Shown: positions 1-10,981, counted from the stretch's first letter. The stretch is DNA of 64,000 bases from Chionoecetes opilio (GCA_016584305.1 JACEEZ010020472.1:137501-201500), one strand, 5' to 3'. The notes: generated by a model not told the origin, from the letters alone. Made by a program: numbers and translations.

Positions 1-579
1 GTGGTGATTGGGTTAGTGGAAGTGCTTGGCGGTAGTGGTGATTGGGTTAGTGGAAGTGCTTGGCGGTAGTGGTGATTGGGTTAGTGGAAGTGCTTGGCGG
101 TAGTGGTGATTGGGTTAGTGGCAGTGCTTGGCGGTAGTGGTGATTGGGTTAGTGGAAGTGCTTGGCGGTAGTGGTGATTGGGTTAGTGGAAGTGCTTGGC
201 GGTAGTGGTGATTGGGTTAGTGGAAGTGCTTGGCGGTAGTGGTGATTGGGTTAGTGGAAGTGCTTGGCGGTAGTGGTGATTGGGTTAGTGGAAGTGCTTG
301 GCGGTAGTGGTGATTGGGTTAGTGGAAGTGCTTGGCGGTAGTGGTGATTGGGTTAGTGGAAGTGCTTGGCGGTAGTGGTGATTGGGTTAGTGGAAGTGCT
401 TGGCGGTAGTGGTGATTGGGTTAGTGGAAGTGCTTGGCGGTAGTGGTGATTGGGTTAGTGGAAGTGCTTGGCGGTAGTGGTGATTGGGTTAGTGGAAGTG
501 CTTGGCGGTAGTGGTGATTGGGTTAGTGGAAGTGCATGGCGTTAGTGGTGATTGGGTTAGTGGAAGTGCTTGGCGGTAG
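1..579. repeat. 34-bp satellite array, about 17 copies
   Basis: A near-perfect head-to-tail repeat with a 34-bp period; units open with GTGGTGATTGGGTTAGTGG. Only a few single-base variants are seen, for example near 122 and 535-545. The array starts outside the window and ends abruptly where the retrotransposon remnant begins at about 580. The low divergence suggests recent amplification. Confidence 0.95.
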
Positions 580-2283
580 GTAAGCACAATCAGCAAAGGC
601 CGGGTCCCGTCGGGCTTTGGTCTTCTTCAACCTATCACTATGAATTATTTGGACAGTTTGAAGAAGGGGATCCAATACTTCAAACTTATTGCCATGCTTC
701 TCATCAACAACAAGGCGCGGGCCCAAGAATTTCGGCGCCAACTTGGAATTCCTACTTGGACTTTGAACCATTACGGTATCCCCTTTTCTTATTGTTATAG
801 GAACCGCACGCTTATGTTGTTGTGCCATCATCTCAGCACGAGAAGCTTGTAGCCTTTCCTTGACCTTTTTGTGTATATTAGTAAAGACATGCAAATGCTG
901 ATCCAGATAGCTATCTATGTTATACACAAGTTTATTGGGCTTGGCCAATAGGTCATATGGCATCCGTTTATCCGCACCATAAAGTATGTAGTGAGGAGAT
1001 TTGCCCGTGGACTCGCAAACTGAACTATTAATGCAAGCCGTCACGTAGGGTAACCAATCTTCCCAATCGTCGTGCAAACTGTTTACAACAGGTCTCAACG
1101 CGTCAAGGATCTTCCTGTTAACGCGCTCCGCCAGCCCATTTGAGCTTGGATGGTATGCGACCGTGAAAGTCTGCTTAATATTGTACAATGTACAAATCTC
1201 CATAAGCAATGCATTACGGAACTCTGCGCCATTATCACTGAGCAATACTCTTGGTGTGGAATAAGGGCAGAAAAGATGAGTTATTAATGCATGGGCTACA
1301 GTCGCAGCCGTTTTATTTTTCACCGGTGCAAGGACTACAAACCTTGAAAAGTGATCTACACACACCAGAAGATATTGTGAGCCGTGATGACTCTTGGGTA
1401 ACTGTAGAAGATCTATTGCAACTACGTCCCATGGTTGCTCAGGTGGTGGGTATTCTAATATAGGAGCGGGTCCTGGAGTCGTCCCTTTGTTTTGGGCACA
1501 AGAAACACACCTGGCAACATATTCTTCAATGTCCACACGCATCGTGGGCCAAAAATACACACGCCTCCCGGCTGCTAGGGTCGGATTACGTCCCGGATGT
1601 CCAGCCATGGGCACATCGTGCACAATTTTGAGTACTGTCGGAACAAAAACGTCAGGTATAACATATTGTTCCACTGGGTCTCTTTTCTGTGGCCAATGTC
1701 GGCACAGTACCTTGTCATTCGACAGGAAAAATTGTGAGTAACTCACCGATAATGCTGGTAAGGAGGTCTCATCGCCAGACTCTAAGGCATAGATGACCTT
1801 CCCCCACATTTCATGTTTACGTTGTTCGACGCCCAATTCATAGAGTGAAAAATTTGGCACGGGATTTTCCCCCGTGACCGCACCCACCACCGGAACGTTT
1901 CGCGATAACGCGTCCGCTACCACATTTGCACGTCCGGGCAAATATTTGAAGGTTGGGTTAAACTCTTGGATCGTCAGATACCATCGTGCAAGCCTACCGG
2001 ATAAATTCTTACCCTTGAATAACTCAATAACGGCTGCATGGTCGGTATAGACAGTTATTGGATAGCCAAAAATTACGTCTTTAAAATGTTTGAGAGCCCA
2101 AATTACTCCGATGTGTAACGGAATAATTTACTTCCGCGGGGATAAGAACTCTGCTCGCATACGCGATTACACGGTTCTTCCCTCTTTCATCTTTTTGCAT
2201 TAGTACTGCCCCAAGTCCCTTAGAAGAAGCGTCTGTACATAGCTCAAATGGAGCTGTAAAATCTGGGAATGCCAAGACAGGAC
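580..2283 (-). pseudogene. Ty3/gypsy-like retrotransposon pol remnant (RNase H + integrase)
   Basis: On the minus strand, reading from about 2280 downwards, this begins at the RT/RNase H boundary (LAFPDF, then TDASSKGLGAVL), continues through the rest of RNase H (YTDHAAV) and the GRANVVADALSR linker, and then integrase. Integrase shows an H2C2 zinc-binding region (HD..H then CVSC), a DDE core (AIDLLQ, LSDNGAEF, NGLAERVNR) and a C-terminal SH3-like region. The integrase ORF itself is open from about 2100 to the satellite, roughly 470-500 residues. RNase H is broken by a small deletion near 2120-2130 that shifts frame after YSVTHR. Gag, protease, most of RT and both LTRs are absent. The 3' end runs into the 34-bp satellite and the 5' end stops at the foldback element at 2283. 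It is a dead fragment; the family is clear, the clade is not. Confidence 0.9.
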
Positions 2284-2599
2284 CTGGCGTCTGGCGTACT
2301 TAATGTAGGTCTGAAGGCAATTTCGAGGCAACACTCCCGATAAAGTGTTTTGAGTTCTACAACTTTGTCTTCAGTGAAATATTTTCAATCTCGAACGTAA
2401 ATGGCTTTTTTGGAACAAAAACCCCCCCTGACACTGGCGGGGCGGGGCAGTGTCAGGGGGGGTTTTGTTCCCAAAAAGCCATTTACGTTCTAGATTGAAA
2501 AAAATTCACTGATGACAAAGTTGTAGAACTCAAAAAACTCTTTCGGGAATGTGGCCTCGAAATTGCCTTCAGACCCACATTAAGTCCGCCAGACGCCGG
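2283..2599. mobile_element. Foldback (near-palindromic) MITE-like element
   Basis: The left arm (2283-2435) and right arm (2448-2599) are near-perfect inverted copies, with a G/C-rich centre around 2440. The ends read CCTGGCGTCTGGCG and, inverted, CCGGCGTCTGGCGG. It sits exactly at the broken end of the gypsy pol remnant, so it either inserted there or marks the breakpoint. No clear target duplication was found. No coding capacity. Confidence 0.8.
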
Positions 2600-2929
2600 A
2601 AAGCTCACTTCATTGGTAGGTATTTCATTCAAAGTTATCATTATTGTTAATAAAGAGAGAAATACTACTGATAATGACTAGATATAACTGTGAGACATGC
2701 GTCTGTGGTAGCTAAACATTCCTGGAATTTTTCAGATTTTTTACGGCAATAGTTAATTTGATAAAAAATAAAAGTGATTTTTCGGCGGCCCATTTCGGGC
2801 TATTTTATGGGTATATGGGGCAGGTATGTTTGAGACCTCACCAACACCTTAAAACGCAAAAGTAAAATTGCCACCATACTTTTTCCGTTCACTGATACCC
2901 TATAATGATAACATTCAAATAAAAAAATC

Positions 2930-3060
2930 ACTTTTGGCAAGTGATTCTCACGGGATGACACGAGGAACCTGACTTGAAGGATGAATGATAAAAAATGTTG
3001 ATATGGAGACGGGGCCACACGAGCATTGCTCTGGCCCTGTAAAATACAACAACTAGATGA

Positions 3061-3130
<70 letters not shown>

Positions 3131-3239
3131 GAAGTATTCAGGACTTCAAAGGCAAGCTGGATAATAGTAGATTTGGAGACGGGACAGTACGAGCATAGCT
3201 CTTTTCCTGTATGTTACAACTAGGTAAATACAACTAGGT

Positions 3240-3280
<41 letters not shown>
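2930..3280. repeat. SINE-like fragments ending in (AC)n microsatellites
   Basis: Two copies of a short interspersed repeat lie in tandem: 2960-3062, with core GGAGACGGGGCCACACGAGC, and a diverged copy at 3165-3242. Each ends in an ACAACTAGRTRAATAC tail that passes directly into an AC array (3063-3127 and 3243-3278). The same core in reverse orientation recurs at 52,625-52,700 and degenerate tails occur near 7,200. The AC arrays therefore look like extended SINE tails. Confidence 0.7.
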
Positions 3281-3283
<3 letters not shown>

Positions 3284-3469
3284 CTGAATGCTATTTTTCA
3301 TCAACAATATGCACTGAAGTACAGTAGCTACATATCTTCAAAGACACTTTTTTATAGCGCAAAGGAAGCTGTAGGTACTCACAGGATGTGATAAGATAAG
3401 ATTTTCATCCTATCTAGACACTTTGCAAGTACCAACTACAAGGTTATTGACTATACAAAGCGCCGCCAC

Positions 3470-3575
3470 GTCAGCACGAACTAGGCGGACTCGAACCGCT
3501 GACCGAATGCACAGGGACGCTGCACATTGCGAACTCAAGTCTCTACCAACCTTGCCACCCTGACGGGCCACAGGA
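3470..3575 (-). repeat. tRNA-like sequence, probable tRNA-derived SINE head
   Basis: On the minus strand there is an A-box-like TGGCAAGGTTGG (plus 3546-3557) and a perfect B box GGTTCGAGTCC (plus 3487-3497), about 60 nt apart. That spacing suits a long-variable-arm tRNA or a tRNA-derived SINE promoter. No convincing full cloverleaf was found, so a functional tRNA is unlikely. Confidence 0.5.
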
Positions 3576-3630
3576 TGTGACGTAGATAGTATACGTAGGT
3601 ACATTTAATAAGAAGCGAGAAAGGAAACCT

Positions 3631-3852
3631 TAGCTACGTAAGTGTATTAATTCTTAAAAGGGGTGTGTCATATTCAGAGTAAACACACGGAAAATGGAAA
3701 GAAATTATATGCAGCTGCATGCGTGGGCAATGGTAGACTTATTATCAGTAGTTCATTACACACGTACGCAACTGCATATTATTTCTTTCCATTTTCCGTG
3801 TGTTTACTCTGAATATGCAACACCTTTAAGAATTAATACATTTACGTAGCTA
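3631..3852. mobile_element. Foldback MITE with ~90-bp inverted arms
   Basis: The arms at 3631-3725 and 3765-3852 are inverted copies sharing TATTAATTCTTAAA and AAACACACGGAAAATGG. A short unique centre separates them. No coding content. Confidence 0.8.
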
Positions 3853-3971
3853 CGTGAATGTATAGCCAGTGATTAAAACCACAAAAAATATTTGTGTGGC
3901 TATAGGCCGTACACGAATTAAGTGTAGTGACTTTTACCAAAGACACTCTACAACGTGTCTTTGCTTTTACT

Positions 3972-4445
3972 CTACCGTAGATAACACTAAAGTCGCCAGG
4001 ACAACGTTTTTTCGATGTACAGACGTCTGGTGGCGTTAATACTTGAATTTATACATACATGATTTCAGGAAAGTTAAAAGGGGCTATCTGGAGAGTCCTA
4101 GGTGTGTCTTCATCTATAGCTATCATAGTATGGCTATAAATGAACAATTACAAAAATATCACCAGAGTGGCGACCTACACTAAGATCGCCAGTGTTTATG
4201 GTCTCAGTGTCCTCCCGCTGTTGTCGTCGCGCGAAAAAAAACGCGTAGTGAAATTTGAAACCGTATATACTTGCAGATACAAAGCATAAAACGACACTGA
4301 CAGGGTAGATTATACAGTCATGATATAAACTACTGTGTATCATCTTCAGTGGCACATAAATATCAGTAGTGATGCTATAATTCGTAATATTTGGCGGCTG
4401 GCGACATTATTGCAGCTGGCGACTAAAGTGTTATATCTACGGTAA
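3972..4445. mobile_element. TIR element (CTACCGTAGAT...TCGCCAG family), copy 1
   Basis: The ends are inverted: the left reads CTACCGTAGATAACAC followed by TAAAGTCGCCAG; the right, inverted, matches with small gaps. A related copy lies at 41,037-41,243, sharing GTCGCCA, CATTAGTGCAG-like and CGTAATAT blocks. The interior has no long ORF with family resemblance. Confidence 0.65.
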
Positions 4446-4662
4446 GGATATTGCTCGAAGCATTATTTAGAACTTCGGACATATCGAAGTACGCCTTCCA
4501 AAGTAGCCTACACTTCCCTCTACTCCGTACAGGGACCTACTGTATGTAGGTAAATTAGGTAATTAGTACAAATTGTCAATAGTCTGAAAAATATAGAGGG
4601 ACTCAGAAGGTGGCATGAGGACACGAAATCCACAATATCCAAAATATATGTATAGTACACGA

Positions 4663-5314
4663 CAGGGGCGCAGCCAGAGATATATTTCGAGGGGGTGGGG
4701 TAATGACTAACCACGAGAAATTCACTGCACTTCACCATGCGCATTGATGTATGGCTAAATCACCCATCCTGCACCCCTGGGCACCAAATACATTGAATGT
4801 ATTTAAATACTAAATACTAAATACTTGGGAGAACTGTTTTAAATACTAAATACTTAATACATTTTACGAATGTATTTAAATACTAAATACTAAATACATC
4901 TATTGTATTTAAATACATTTGTAAATACATTTTAAATATACACAAATTTTAACATATCCGAAAAAAATGGATTTCCTTAGGATTTCCTTAGATTTTGGGT
5001 TTCCTTGGAAATTTCCTTTTCAGGCCTAAATTTCCTAAAAGTAAGGAAATTTCCTTGAAAGTGGAAACACTGGTTCACTGTAACATCGGGGTTGCCAGAT
5101 AGTTGGGCGGGTTTATGGCCAAATTAACTGATACAAAAGTATTTACATTTTTATATTATGAGTATTTAAATACAATGTATTTAAATACTCATAAAAGTAT
5201 TTAAATACTGTATTTAAATACATGACAACCAATGTATTTATAAATACATTTCTAAATACACAAATGTATTTAAATACGTATTTAAATACAAATGTATTTA
5301 AATACTGCCCAGCT

Positions 5315-5317
<3 letters not shown>
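4663..5317. mobile_element. AT-rich TATTTAAATAC-repeat element(s), hAT-like ends
   Basis: At 4663 there is a hAT-like terminus, CAGGGGCGCAGCCAG, with a matching partial inverted end near 4779. From about 4772 to 5317 follows a region full of TATTTAAATAC motifs; its outer ends (CACCCCTGGGCA and inverted CAGAGCTGGGCA) form a short TIR. An AC array (5318-5361) abuts the right end. Boundaries and class are uncertain; no target duplication was found. Confidence 0.45.

Positions 5318-5362
<45 letters not shown>
5318..5362. repeat. (AC)n microsatellite
   Basis: A perfect dinucleotide run of about 22 units directly after the AT-rich element. Confidence 0.95.
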
Positions 5363-5364
<2 letters not shown>

Positions 5365-5801
5365 TAAAGGCCTGGAATGGACAGGAAGAAGAGGTGATAA
5401 CAACAATAAGTGAATATCAATTTAAAGAAAAACTATAGATACGGAGACAGGACCAGACGAGTATATTGTAGTTACGAGCGCGCGCGAAGCGCTCGTGAGT
5501 CCTCACTGGACCGGGATTTTTCCGTGATAAGCGGCCGACCCGACCCGACCGACCATCACGCTTTTCAGGAGCTTATATCTTTGGAATCCCGCTTCCGATT
5601 GACAAGCGGTCTTCGCCATCTGATAGCCCCATTCAATCCCTATTTTTGCTTGACATGTTTTGTCTCACGTGAGGGGTCAGCATGGCGCGTGGCGCGTGCC
5701 GCGTGAGGGGTGTCAGACAACGTTATCTTGCTATAGCTGAGAAATGGCTGTACCGAAAAAGTTACAGTCGACTGTACCATTTATATTCAACACACGCCAA
5801 G

Positions 5802-6719
5802 ATGTTACCTGCTGAGTCTGCGCCGGAGAGACGGAGGAGGCTCGCCAGGGAGCGCGCACAGCGGCGCAGAGACATGCATAACCTGCAAGATGCGGAGAGG
5901 GAGAGATCTCAACGGCGCAGAGAAGAAGGCACTCTTAGAGAGGACCGTCAACGTTCCCAGCGTCGCCGAGAGGAGGGCACTCTTCACGACACCAGGGACG
6001 AGCAGCAACGATTCCAGCGTCGCCGAGAGGAGGGCACTCTTCACGACACCAGGGACGAGCAGCAACGATTCCAGCGTCGCCGAGAGGAGGGCACTCTTCA
6101 CGACACCAGGGACGAGCAGCAACAATTCCAGCGTCGCCGAGAGGAGGGCACTCTTCACGACACCAGGGACGAGCAGCAACAATTCCAGCGTCGCCGAGAG
6201 GAGGGCACTCTTCACGACACCAGGGACGAGCAGCAACAATTCCAGCGTCGCCGAGAGGAGGGCACTCTTCACGACACCAGGGACGAGCAGCAACAATTCC
6301 AGCGTCGCCGAGAGGAAGGCTTTCTTCACGACACCAGGGACGAGCAGCAACGATTCCAGCGTCGCCGAGAGGAAGGCTTTCTTCACGACACCAGGGACGA
6401 GCAGCAACGATTCCAGCGTCGCCGAGAGGAAGGCTTTCTTCACGACACCAGGGACGAGCAGCAACGATTCCAGCGTCGCCGAGAGGAGGGCACTCTTCAC
6501 GACACCAGGGACGAGCAGCAACGATCCCAGCGTCGCCGAGAGGAGGGCACTCTTCACGACACCAGGGACGAGCAGCAACGATCCCAGCGTCGCCGAGAGG
6601 AGGGCACTCTTCACGACACCAGGGACGAGCAGCAACGATCCCAGCGTCGCCGAGAGGAGGGCACTTACGACAGGGACGAGGCAGTCCAGCGCGCGGGAGT
6701 GGCACTCTGGTACCGATGA
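5802..6719 (+). CDS. Arg/Glu-rich tandem-repeat ORF (19-residue units), function unknown
   Basis: An ORF of about 305 residues from the Met at 5802; an upstream in-frame Met at 5682 would add 40 residues. The N-terminus (MLPAESAPERRRRLARERAQ) is highly basic. The body is about 12 units of a 57-bp repeat encoding QRRREEGTLHDTRDEQQ-type units, predicted to be helical and charged. Unit variants come in blocks (RFQ/QFQ/RSQ, GTL/GFL), a sign of recent local duplication. All three plus frames and two minus frames are also open across the array, so openness alone does not prove coding. The basic, repetitive N-terminus resembles those seen ahead of some arthropod transposon helicase ORFs, but no such domain follows here. 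A GT donor-like site (AGGTGAGT, near 6908) lies downstream. Confidence 0.4.
   Translation: MLPAESAPERRRRLARERAQRRRDMHNLQDAERERSQRRREEGTLREDRQRSQRRREEGTLHDTRDEQQRFQRRREEGTLHDTRDEQQRFQRRREEGTLHDTRDEQQQFQRRREEGTLHDTRDEQQQFQRRREEGTLHDTRDEQQQFQRRREEGTLHDTRDEQQQFQRRREEGFLHDTRDEQQRFQRRREEGFLHDTRDEQQRFQRRREEGFLHDTRDEQQRFQRRREEGTLHDTRDEQQRSQRRREEGTLHDTRDEQQRSQRRREEGTLHDTRDEQQRSQRRREEGTYDRDEAVQRAGVALWYR
5955..6665. repeat. 57-bp minisatellite within the ORF
   Basis: About 12 copies; the unit length is a multiple of three so the frame is kept. Three adjacent copies (6310-6440) share a GCTTTCTTC variant while the others carry GCACTCTTC, showing segmental copying within the array. Confidence 0.95.
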
Positions 6720-7079
6720 ACAACAACGGTTTCAGCAGCGACGGGCAGCAGGAACAGCAGGCGACAACCACGCGCGGAACCGACGTCAAGCATTTCCTGT
6801 CAGCCCGGCCGCAGGTGACCGTCCGACTCATCCTTTTGTAGCCAGCGTTACAGCACTACGACCATCTGTTGCGGACTGTGTTGTTAACTAATGCCACAGA
6901 AAGTCTCAGGTGAGTAACTAAACAGAGTGGTGGAAAACAGTTGAATTAGGAAAATAAATAAAACAACAGTTTCAGCGTAAAAAGGCAAAGGTAAGTGGAG
7001 TTTAGATGACAGCAGACAAATGTCCTTGCTATCGGGTTTCTACGGGCTCGCTCGTCCTTCGCCGACTAAGGCGTCTTAC

Positions 7080-7320
7080 TGGTTTAGGCCTTGTATGCTA
7101 TAACTACAGGCCAATAAACACGCGTAATAATCTTCGCCTGTACAGTTCATGTCGCTAAGAGAGACAGCCATCTACCGGACCAGAAAAGTATAGTTCAGGC
7201 CCTGTATCATGCTATAACTACAGAAAAAATACACTTAGGTAAATACATACATATATTGATAAATAATCTTCTCCTGTACAGTTCATGTCGCTAAGAGAGC
7301 CGGCCAACTACCGCCCCGTC
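7080..7320 (+). repeat. ~135-bp tandem duplication containing a splice acceptor
   Basis: The block at 7085-7165 and the block at 7200-7302 are copies: both contain a CTGTAT..GCTATAACTACAG stretch and end in CTGTACAGTTCATGTCGCTAAGAGAG. The second copy continues into the real transporter exon. The first is followed by unrelated sequence and is a decoy. Confidence 0.75.
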
Positions 7321-7561
7321 CTGCTGGTGACCTCCATGTTCGTCCTTCGGGAGCTCGGCGGCGCCATGAACATCTTTATGTACGCCGTCTTCTTCTTCGA
7401 GAACGCCGGCGTGACCCTCGACCCCTTCTCGTGCTCCGTGGTGCTCGGCGTGTCGCGTCTCATCTTCACCCTCATCTCCGCCCTCATCATTGACAAAGTG
7501 GGTCGCCGTCCTCTACTCCTGTTCTCCACCCTCGTCTGCGCCCTGACCCTCTACATCACCG
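7282..7561 (+). CDS. Sugar transporter (SLC2 / facilitated trehalose transporter-like), exon for TM7-9
   Basis: Encodes the start of the C-terminal half of a major facilitator superfamily sugar porter, a plasma-membrane facilitator of hexose or trehalose uptake. The acceptor is CTCCTGTACAG at 7281. The exon reads FMSLREPANYRPVLLVTSMF and covers TM7, TM8 and the loop signature DKVGRRPLLLFS between TM8 and TM9. It ends in phase 1 at a GTGGGT donor (7562). TM1-6 and the initiator are not in the window, so 5' exons must lie upstream. GC-rich third positions distinguish it from flanking repeat. The SLC2 family assignment is firm; substrate is inference from similarity to insect Tret1-type sequences. 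Confidence 0.9.
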
Positions 7562-7875
7562 GTGGGTTGTGACGCTGGTGGTGGTAGGGAATGAGGGGAA
7601 TGTAGGGTGTTGGGGAGGCAAGGGTGGGGAGGAGGGATAGAGGGGAGTTAATGAGCTCTTGTCCTGGATAGCTGACACGGGGTGGAGATTGAGATAAAAG
7701 AGTGGATATATCTAAAGTAAGGGGAGGGAGGCTGTGATGGGGGTAAGATAAGGTGAGGGAAGGTGTGGTGGGGGTAAGATAAGGGGAGGGAAGGTGTGAT
7801 GGGGGTAAGATAAGGGGAGGGAGGCTGTGGTGGGGGTAATGGTGGAGGCGTGGTGATGACCTTTGTTCCCTTCAG

Positions 7876-8075
7876 GCGGCGTGCTGTCCATGGAGGATCA
7901 GGGCATCGGGTGGCTGCCGCTGACCTGCGTGGTGGTGTACGTGGCGTCCTTCGGCATGGGCGTGGGTCCCGTGCCCTGGATCCTCCTCGGCGAGTTGCTG
8001 CCCACGCCCGTGCGCTCCATCGGCGCCTCCATCGTCACCTCAACCTTCGTCATCGTCCTGTTCATCGTCACAAAC
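7876..8075 (+). CDS. Sugar transporter exon for TM10-11
   Basis: Acceptor CCCTTCAG ends at 7875; donor GTAAGT starts at 8076. The phase 1 join with the previous exon gives Gly, and the exon ends in phase 0. It carries TM10 with the PVPWILLGELLP motif, typical of SLC2 proteins, and TM11 (SIGASIVTSTFVIVLFIV). The intron before it (7562-7875) is a G-rich, imperfect GGTAAGATAAGGGGAGGGA repeat. Confidence 0.9.
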
Positions 8076-8172
8076 GTAAGTCGTGGGCCAAGGGGTCTCA
8101 CCGAGGTAAGTATTGTGTTCCTCGATGAGTCAATGTTCCCCGCGTCACTGACCGCCTCTTCCTCCCCGACAG

Positions 8173-8457
8173 GTCTTCCCTGACGTGGCCACCTCCATCG
8201 GGGTGGAGAACGCCTGCCTCATCTTCGCCACCTTCCAACTGATTCTCGCTCTGGTCGTCTTCCTCTTCCTGCCCGAGACCCGCGGCCGCACGCTGGAGGA
8301 GCTGCAGCAGGCCTTTGTTGGCAACGAATTACTGACGCCCTTCTCCCAGCCGGGCCGACAAGGCTACACCCCCGCTTACGGCAGCACCTTCCCCTCCAGC
8401 GGCACCTTCCCCTCCAGCGGCACCTTCCCCACCTCCTCCCAGGAGAAGGTCCGCTAG
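8173..8457 (+). CDS. Sugar transporter last exon, TM12 and cytosolic tail
   Basis: Acceptor CCCCGACAG ends at 8172. The exon reads VFPDVATSIGVENACLIFAT, then TM12, then the family signature FLPETRGRTLEEL. The tail has three tandem TFPSSG-like hexapeptides and ends QEKVR with TAG at 8455-8457. It starts in phase 0, matching the previous exon. A candidate polyadenylation signal AATAAA lies at 9030-9035. Confidence 0.9.
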   Translation, partial: VFPDVATSIGVENACLIFATFQLILALVVFLFLPETRGRTLEELQQAFVGNELLTPFSQPGRQGYTPAYGSTFPSSGTFPSSGTFPTSSQEKVR

Positions 8458-9274
8458 ACCCGGGCGAGAGGCACCAGGCTCGCCACAACACTCGGGCGAT
8501 GTCTGTACAGTCTGTTGTAGCATTATCTCGCCTCTTGATCATTGATAAATGTTACCAAGTCTGCGTTTGTTGCCTGTGTTTACTATAAATTTGATATTAT
8601 TGGAAATTCACTAATATATTCATCGTAAGAGTTATTCCAGTATGAAAATGTTGCATGTTCTTCACATGTAGTCATAGTGACATTAAACTATAGGGATAAA
8701 CATCTCACTTCATCTGGGTAATCTAAACACTATACCTCCTTCACGATCCTCCTCCTCCTCCTTCCGTCTGGCCAACAAACGCCAACCTCCCTCCTCCTCC
8801 TCCTCCTCCTCCTCCTCCTCCCCCTCCTCCTCCTCCTACTACTACTTTTACTACTACTAATCCTCTTCCTCCTCTTCTTCCTCATGTCACAAATATTATA
8901 TAGTACTTACATATGTACTGGTTAGAACACTTAGCTTTCACCCAACTGAGCTGCGAACACAAAACAATCTCCGCCAGCAAATGATTGTTGCCATATCTTG
9001 CTCTCTATATATTACTCAAGCTCAATAACAATAAAAGGTTCTCGCACACAAGAAGCTGACATTTCTCCACGTGTGTTCTCTCCCGTGCTCTGCTAGACAC
9101 TCCTTCTGATGGGGGTCACACTCACAGGTCGTCAAATAGAATCATGTAAGTTCAAAAAAAAATATCTTACAGCTATTCCGCCACCTTTTTCCTCTTTCCC
9201 TCACTCCCTTAGTGCTTCGGGATGCGTGAAGTTCCTGCCTGCCAGCCCTGTGTGTGGCGGGAGCTCCGAACCAC
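8458..9274. other. Probable 3' UTR and low-complexity (TCC)n
   Basis: Follows the transporter stop codon. Includes a TCC/TAC-rich stretch (8745-8885) and a possible AATAAA at 9030. No other gene seen. Confidence 0.5.
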
Positions 9275-9282
9275 GCCATGAC

Positions 9283-9540
9283 GGTTTATGGAACTGTCGC
9301 CGATGGGAATTCTCGCCGAAACACCAACCTAGAATTCTCGCCGACGTGGAAATTTTAACCTAACCTGGACATTGGGACCTAACTTAACCTAACTGATCAA
9401 GCTATTGCTGTTATTTCATCCCTGAATGCAGAAACATGGGTAAAACCTGATTAAATGTAAATATTGGGTCCTGTAATATCAAGAATTGGAACACCCGACG
9501 ACGGCGACGAGAGTTCCGATCGGCGACAGTTCCAGGTACC
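9283..9540. mobile_element. 258-bp MITE with 8-bp target duplication, copy 1
   Basis: Flanked on both sides by GCCATGAC (9275-9282 and 9541-9548), a perfect 8-bp duplication. The TIRs are about 36 bp: left GGTTTATGGAACTGTCGCCG, right (inverted) GGTACCTGGAACTGTCGCCG. The interior contains TAACCTAACCT runs. Copy 2 lies at 11,774. The 8-bp duplication fits hAT- or P-like integration; non-coding. Confidence 0.9.
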
Positions 9541-9548
9541 GCCATGAC

Positions 9549-10100
9549 AATATCCAAAATGTACAATGGAGAGCTATGGTATAGAGAAGAGGATTGACAT
9601 TGTGCCTCACACGCTTCATATTCGATGGGAAAAATAATTAGGAAGGTTTCTACTCAAAATGTACAGCAAGGTTGAAGAACAGTTTTATAAAGACATTGAT
9701 AAACTTTTTCTGTATTTTTAGTCTTTCAGTTTGTCTCGTCTCATTGTCTGTGATGAGAAACTTGTATTCAGTAGCCTATTAAAACGACGAATGATTATTA
9801 TAGAAGTTAATTCAGATTTTGTTCCTTTCCAGTAAGTTAACATTGAAGAAAATGTTGTACACGTAATCAACTATGTCAGTACACATTAGACGCATAGCTA
9901 AGTGTTTATGAAGACGTGAAGCATTGTCTTTGTAAATCATAATTAAAAAAAACATTATTTCTTGACTCTTAGTTTGAATGTTTGCCTCATTCAGTGGGTG
10001 TCATCTTGAATAAAAGAAAGTGATTACCGAGAAGAACCATTAAAGATATTGGAGCATGAGGACTTAATGGTAGAGCACAGGGAGTCTTGCTGGCCCGCGG
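9549..10100. other. Intergenic AT-rich sequence
   Basis: No coding, RNA or repeat feature recognised. Confidence 0.4.
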
Positions 10101-10114
10101 GTGACACAAGGACC

Positions 10115-10328
<214 letters not shown>

Positions 10329-10766
10329 ATAAATAAATAACTTCCCAAAAACCCTAACATCACATGGAAACAACATAAAAAAGAGCCAGCTTCACCATGT
10401 AATTCGATTCACTCGGGTATCATCTTATTTTGGAAGCAGGATCGTCATATTTTTTTTTTTTTTTTTTTTTCAGATTTGTTCGGAGCCGCTGCTGAGGAGC
10501 GTCCACGAACACACATGCTCAGTACACTAAAAAAAACCCTCTATATTGATAAGGAGGAAAACTAACCGAGAGAGAGACTATTAAAACACGGTAAACATCA
10601 CCTTTGGATACCGAAACACATGAGAGGGGCCATTCTAAAATTATGTAACGCTTTTATTTGTCATTTTTCACACCCACCCTTATTTTCCCCTTGTCACGCC
10701 TTGTTACACATGTCCAGACCCCCCCCCCCCTAAAACAATATGTAACACAAGCTAGTAACCCAATTA

Positions 10767-10981
10767 GTAGGGGAGAGCGGGGCAGGTTGCATCGAGGGTA
10801 GGTTGCATCATTGCCTCTAACTCGCATGTTATCACACGTACATCGTCTTAATACTACTACTACTACTACAATAAACTACTACTACTACAACTACAACAAT
10901 AATAATAATAAAAAAAGTTAATGCGAGTTAGGGGCAGTGATGCAACCTACCCTCGATGCAACCTGCCCCGCTCTCCCCTAC
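10767..10981. mobile_element. Foldback element with (TAC)n/(AAT)n centre
   Basis: The arms 10767-10830 and 10918-10981 are inverted copies (GGGGAGAGCGGGGCAGGTTG at left). The centre is a short TAC/AAT microsatellite. Confidence 0.85.

Noticed and set aside
3410..3604. 64-residue ORF on the minus strand
   Set aside because: Coincides with the tRNA-like SINE head; no protein resemblance.
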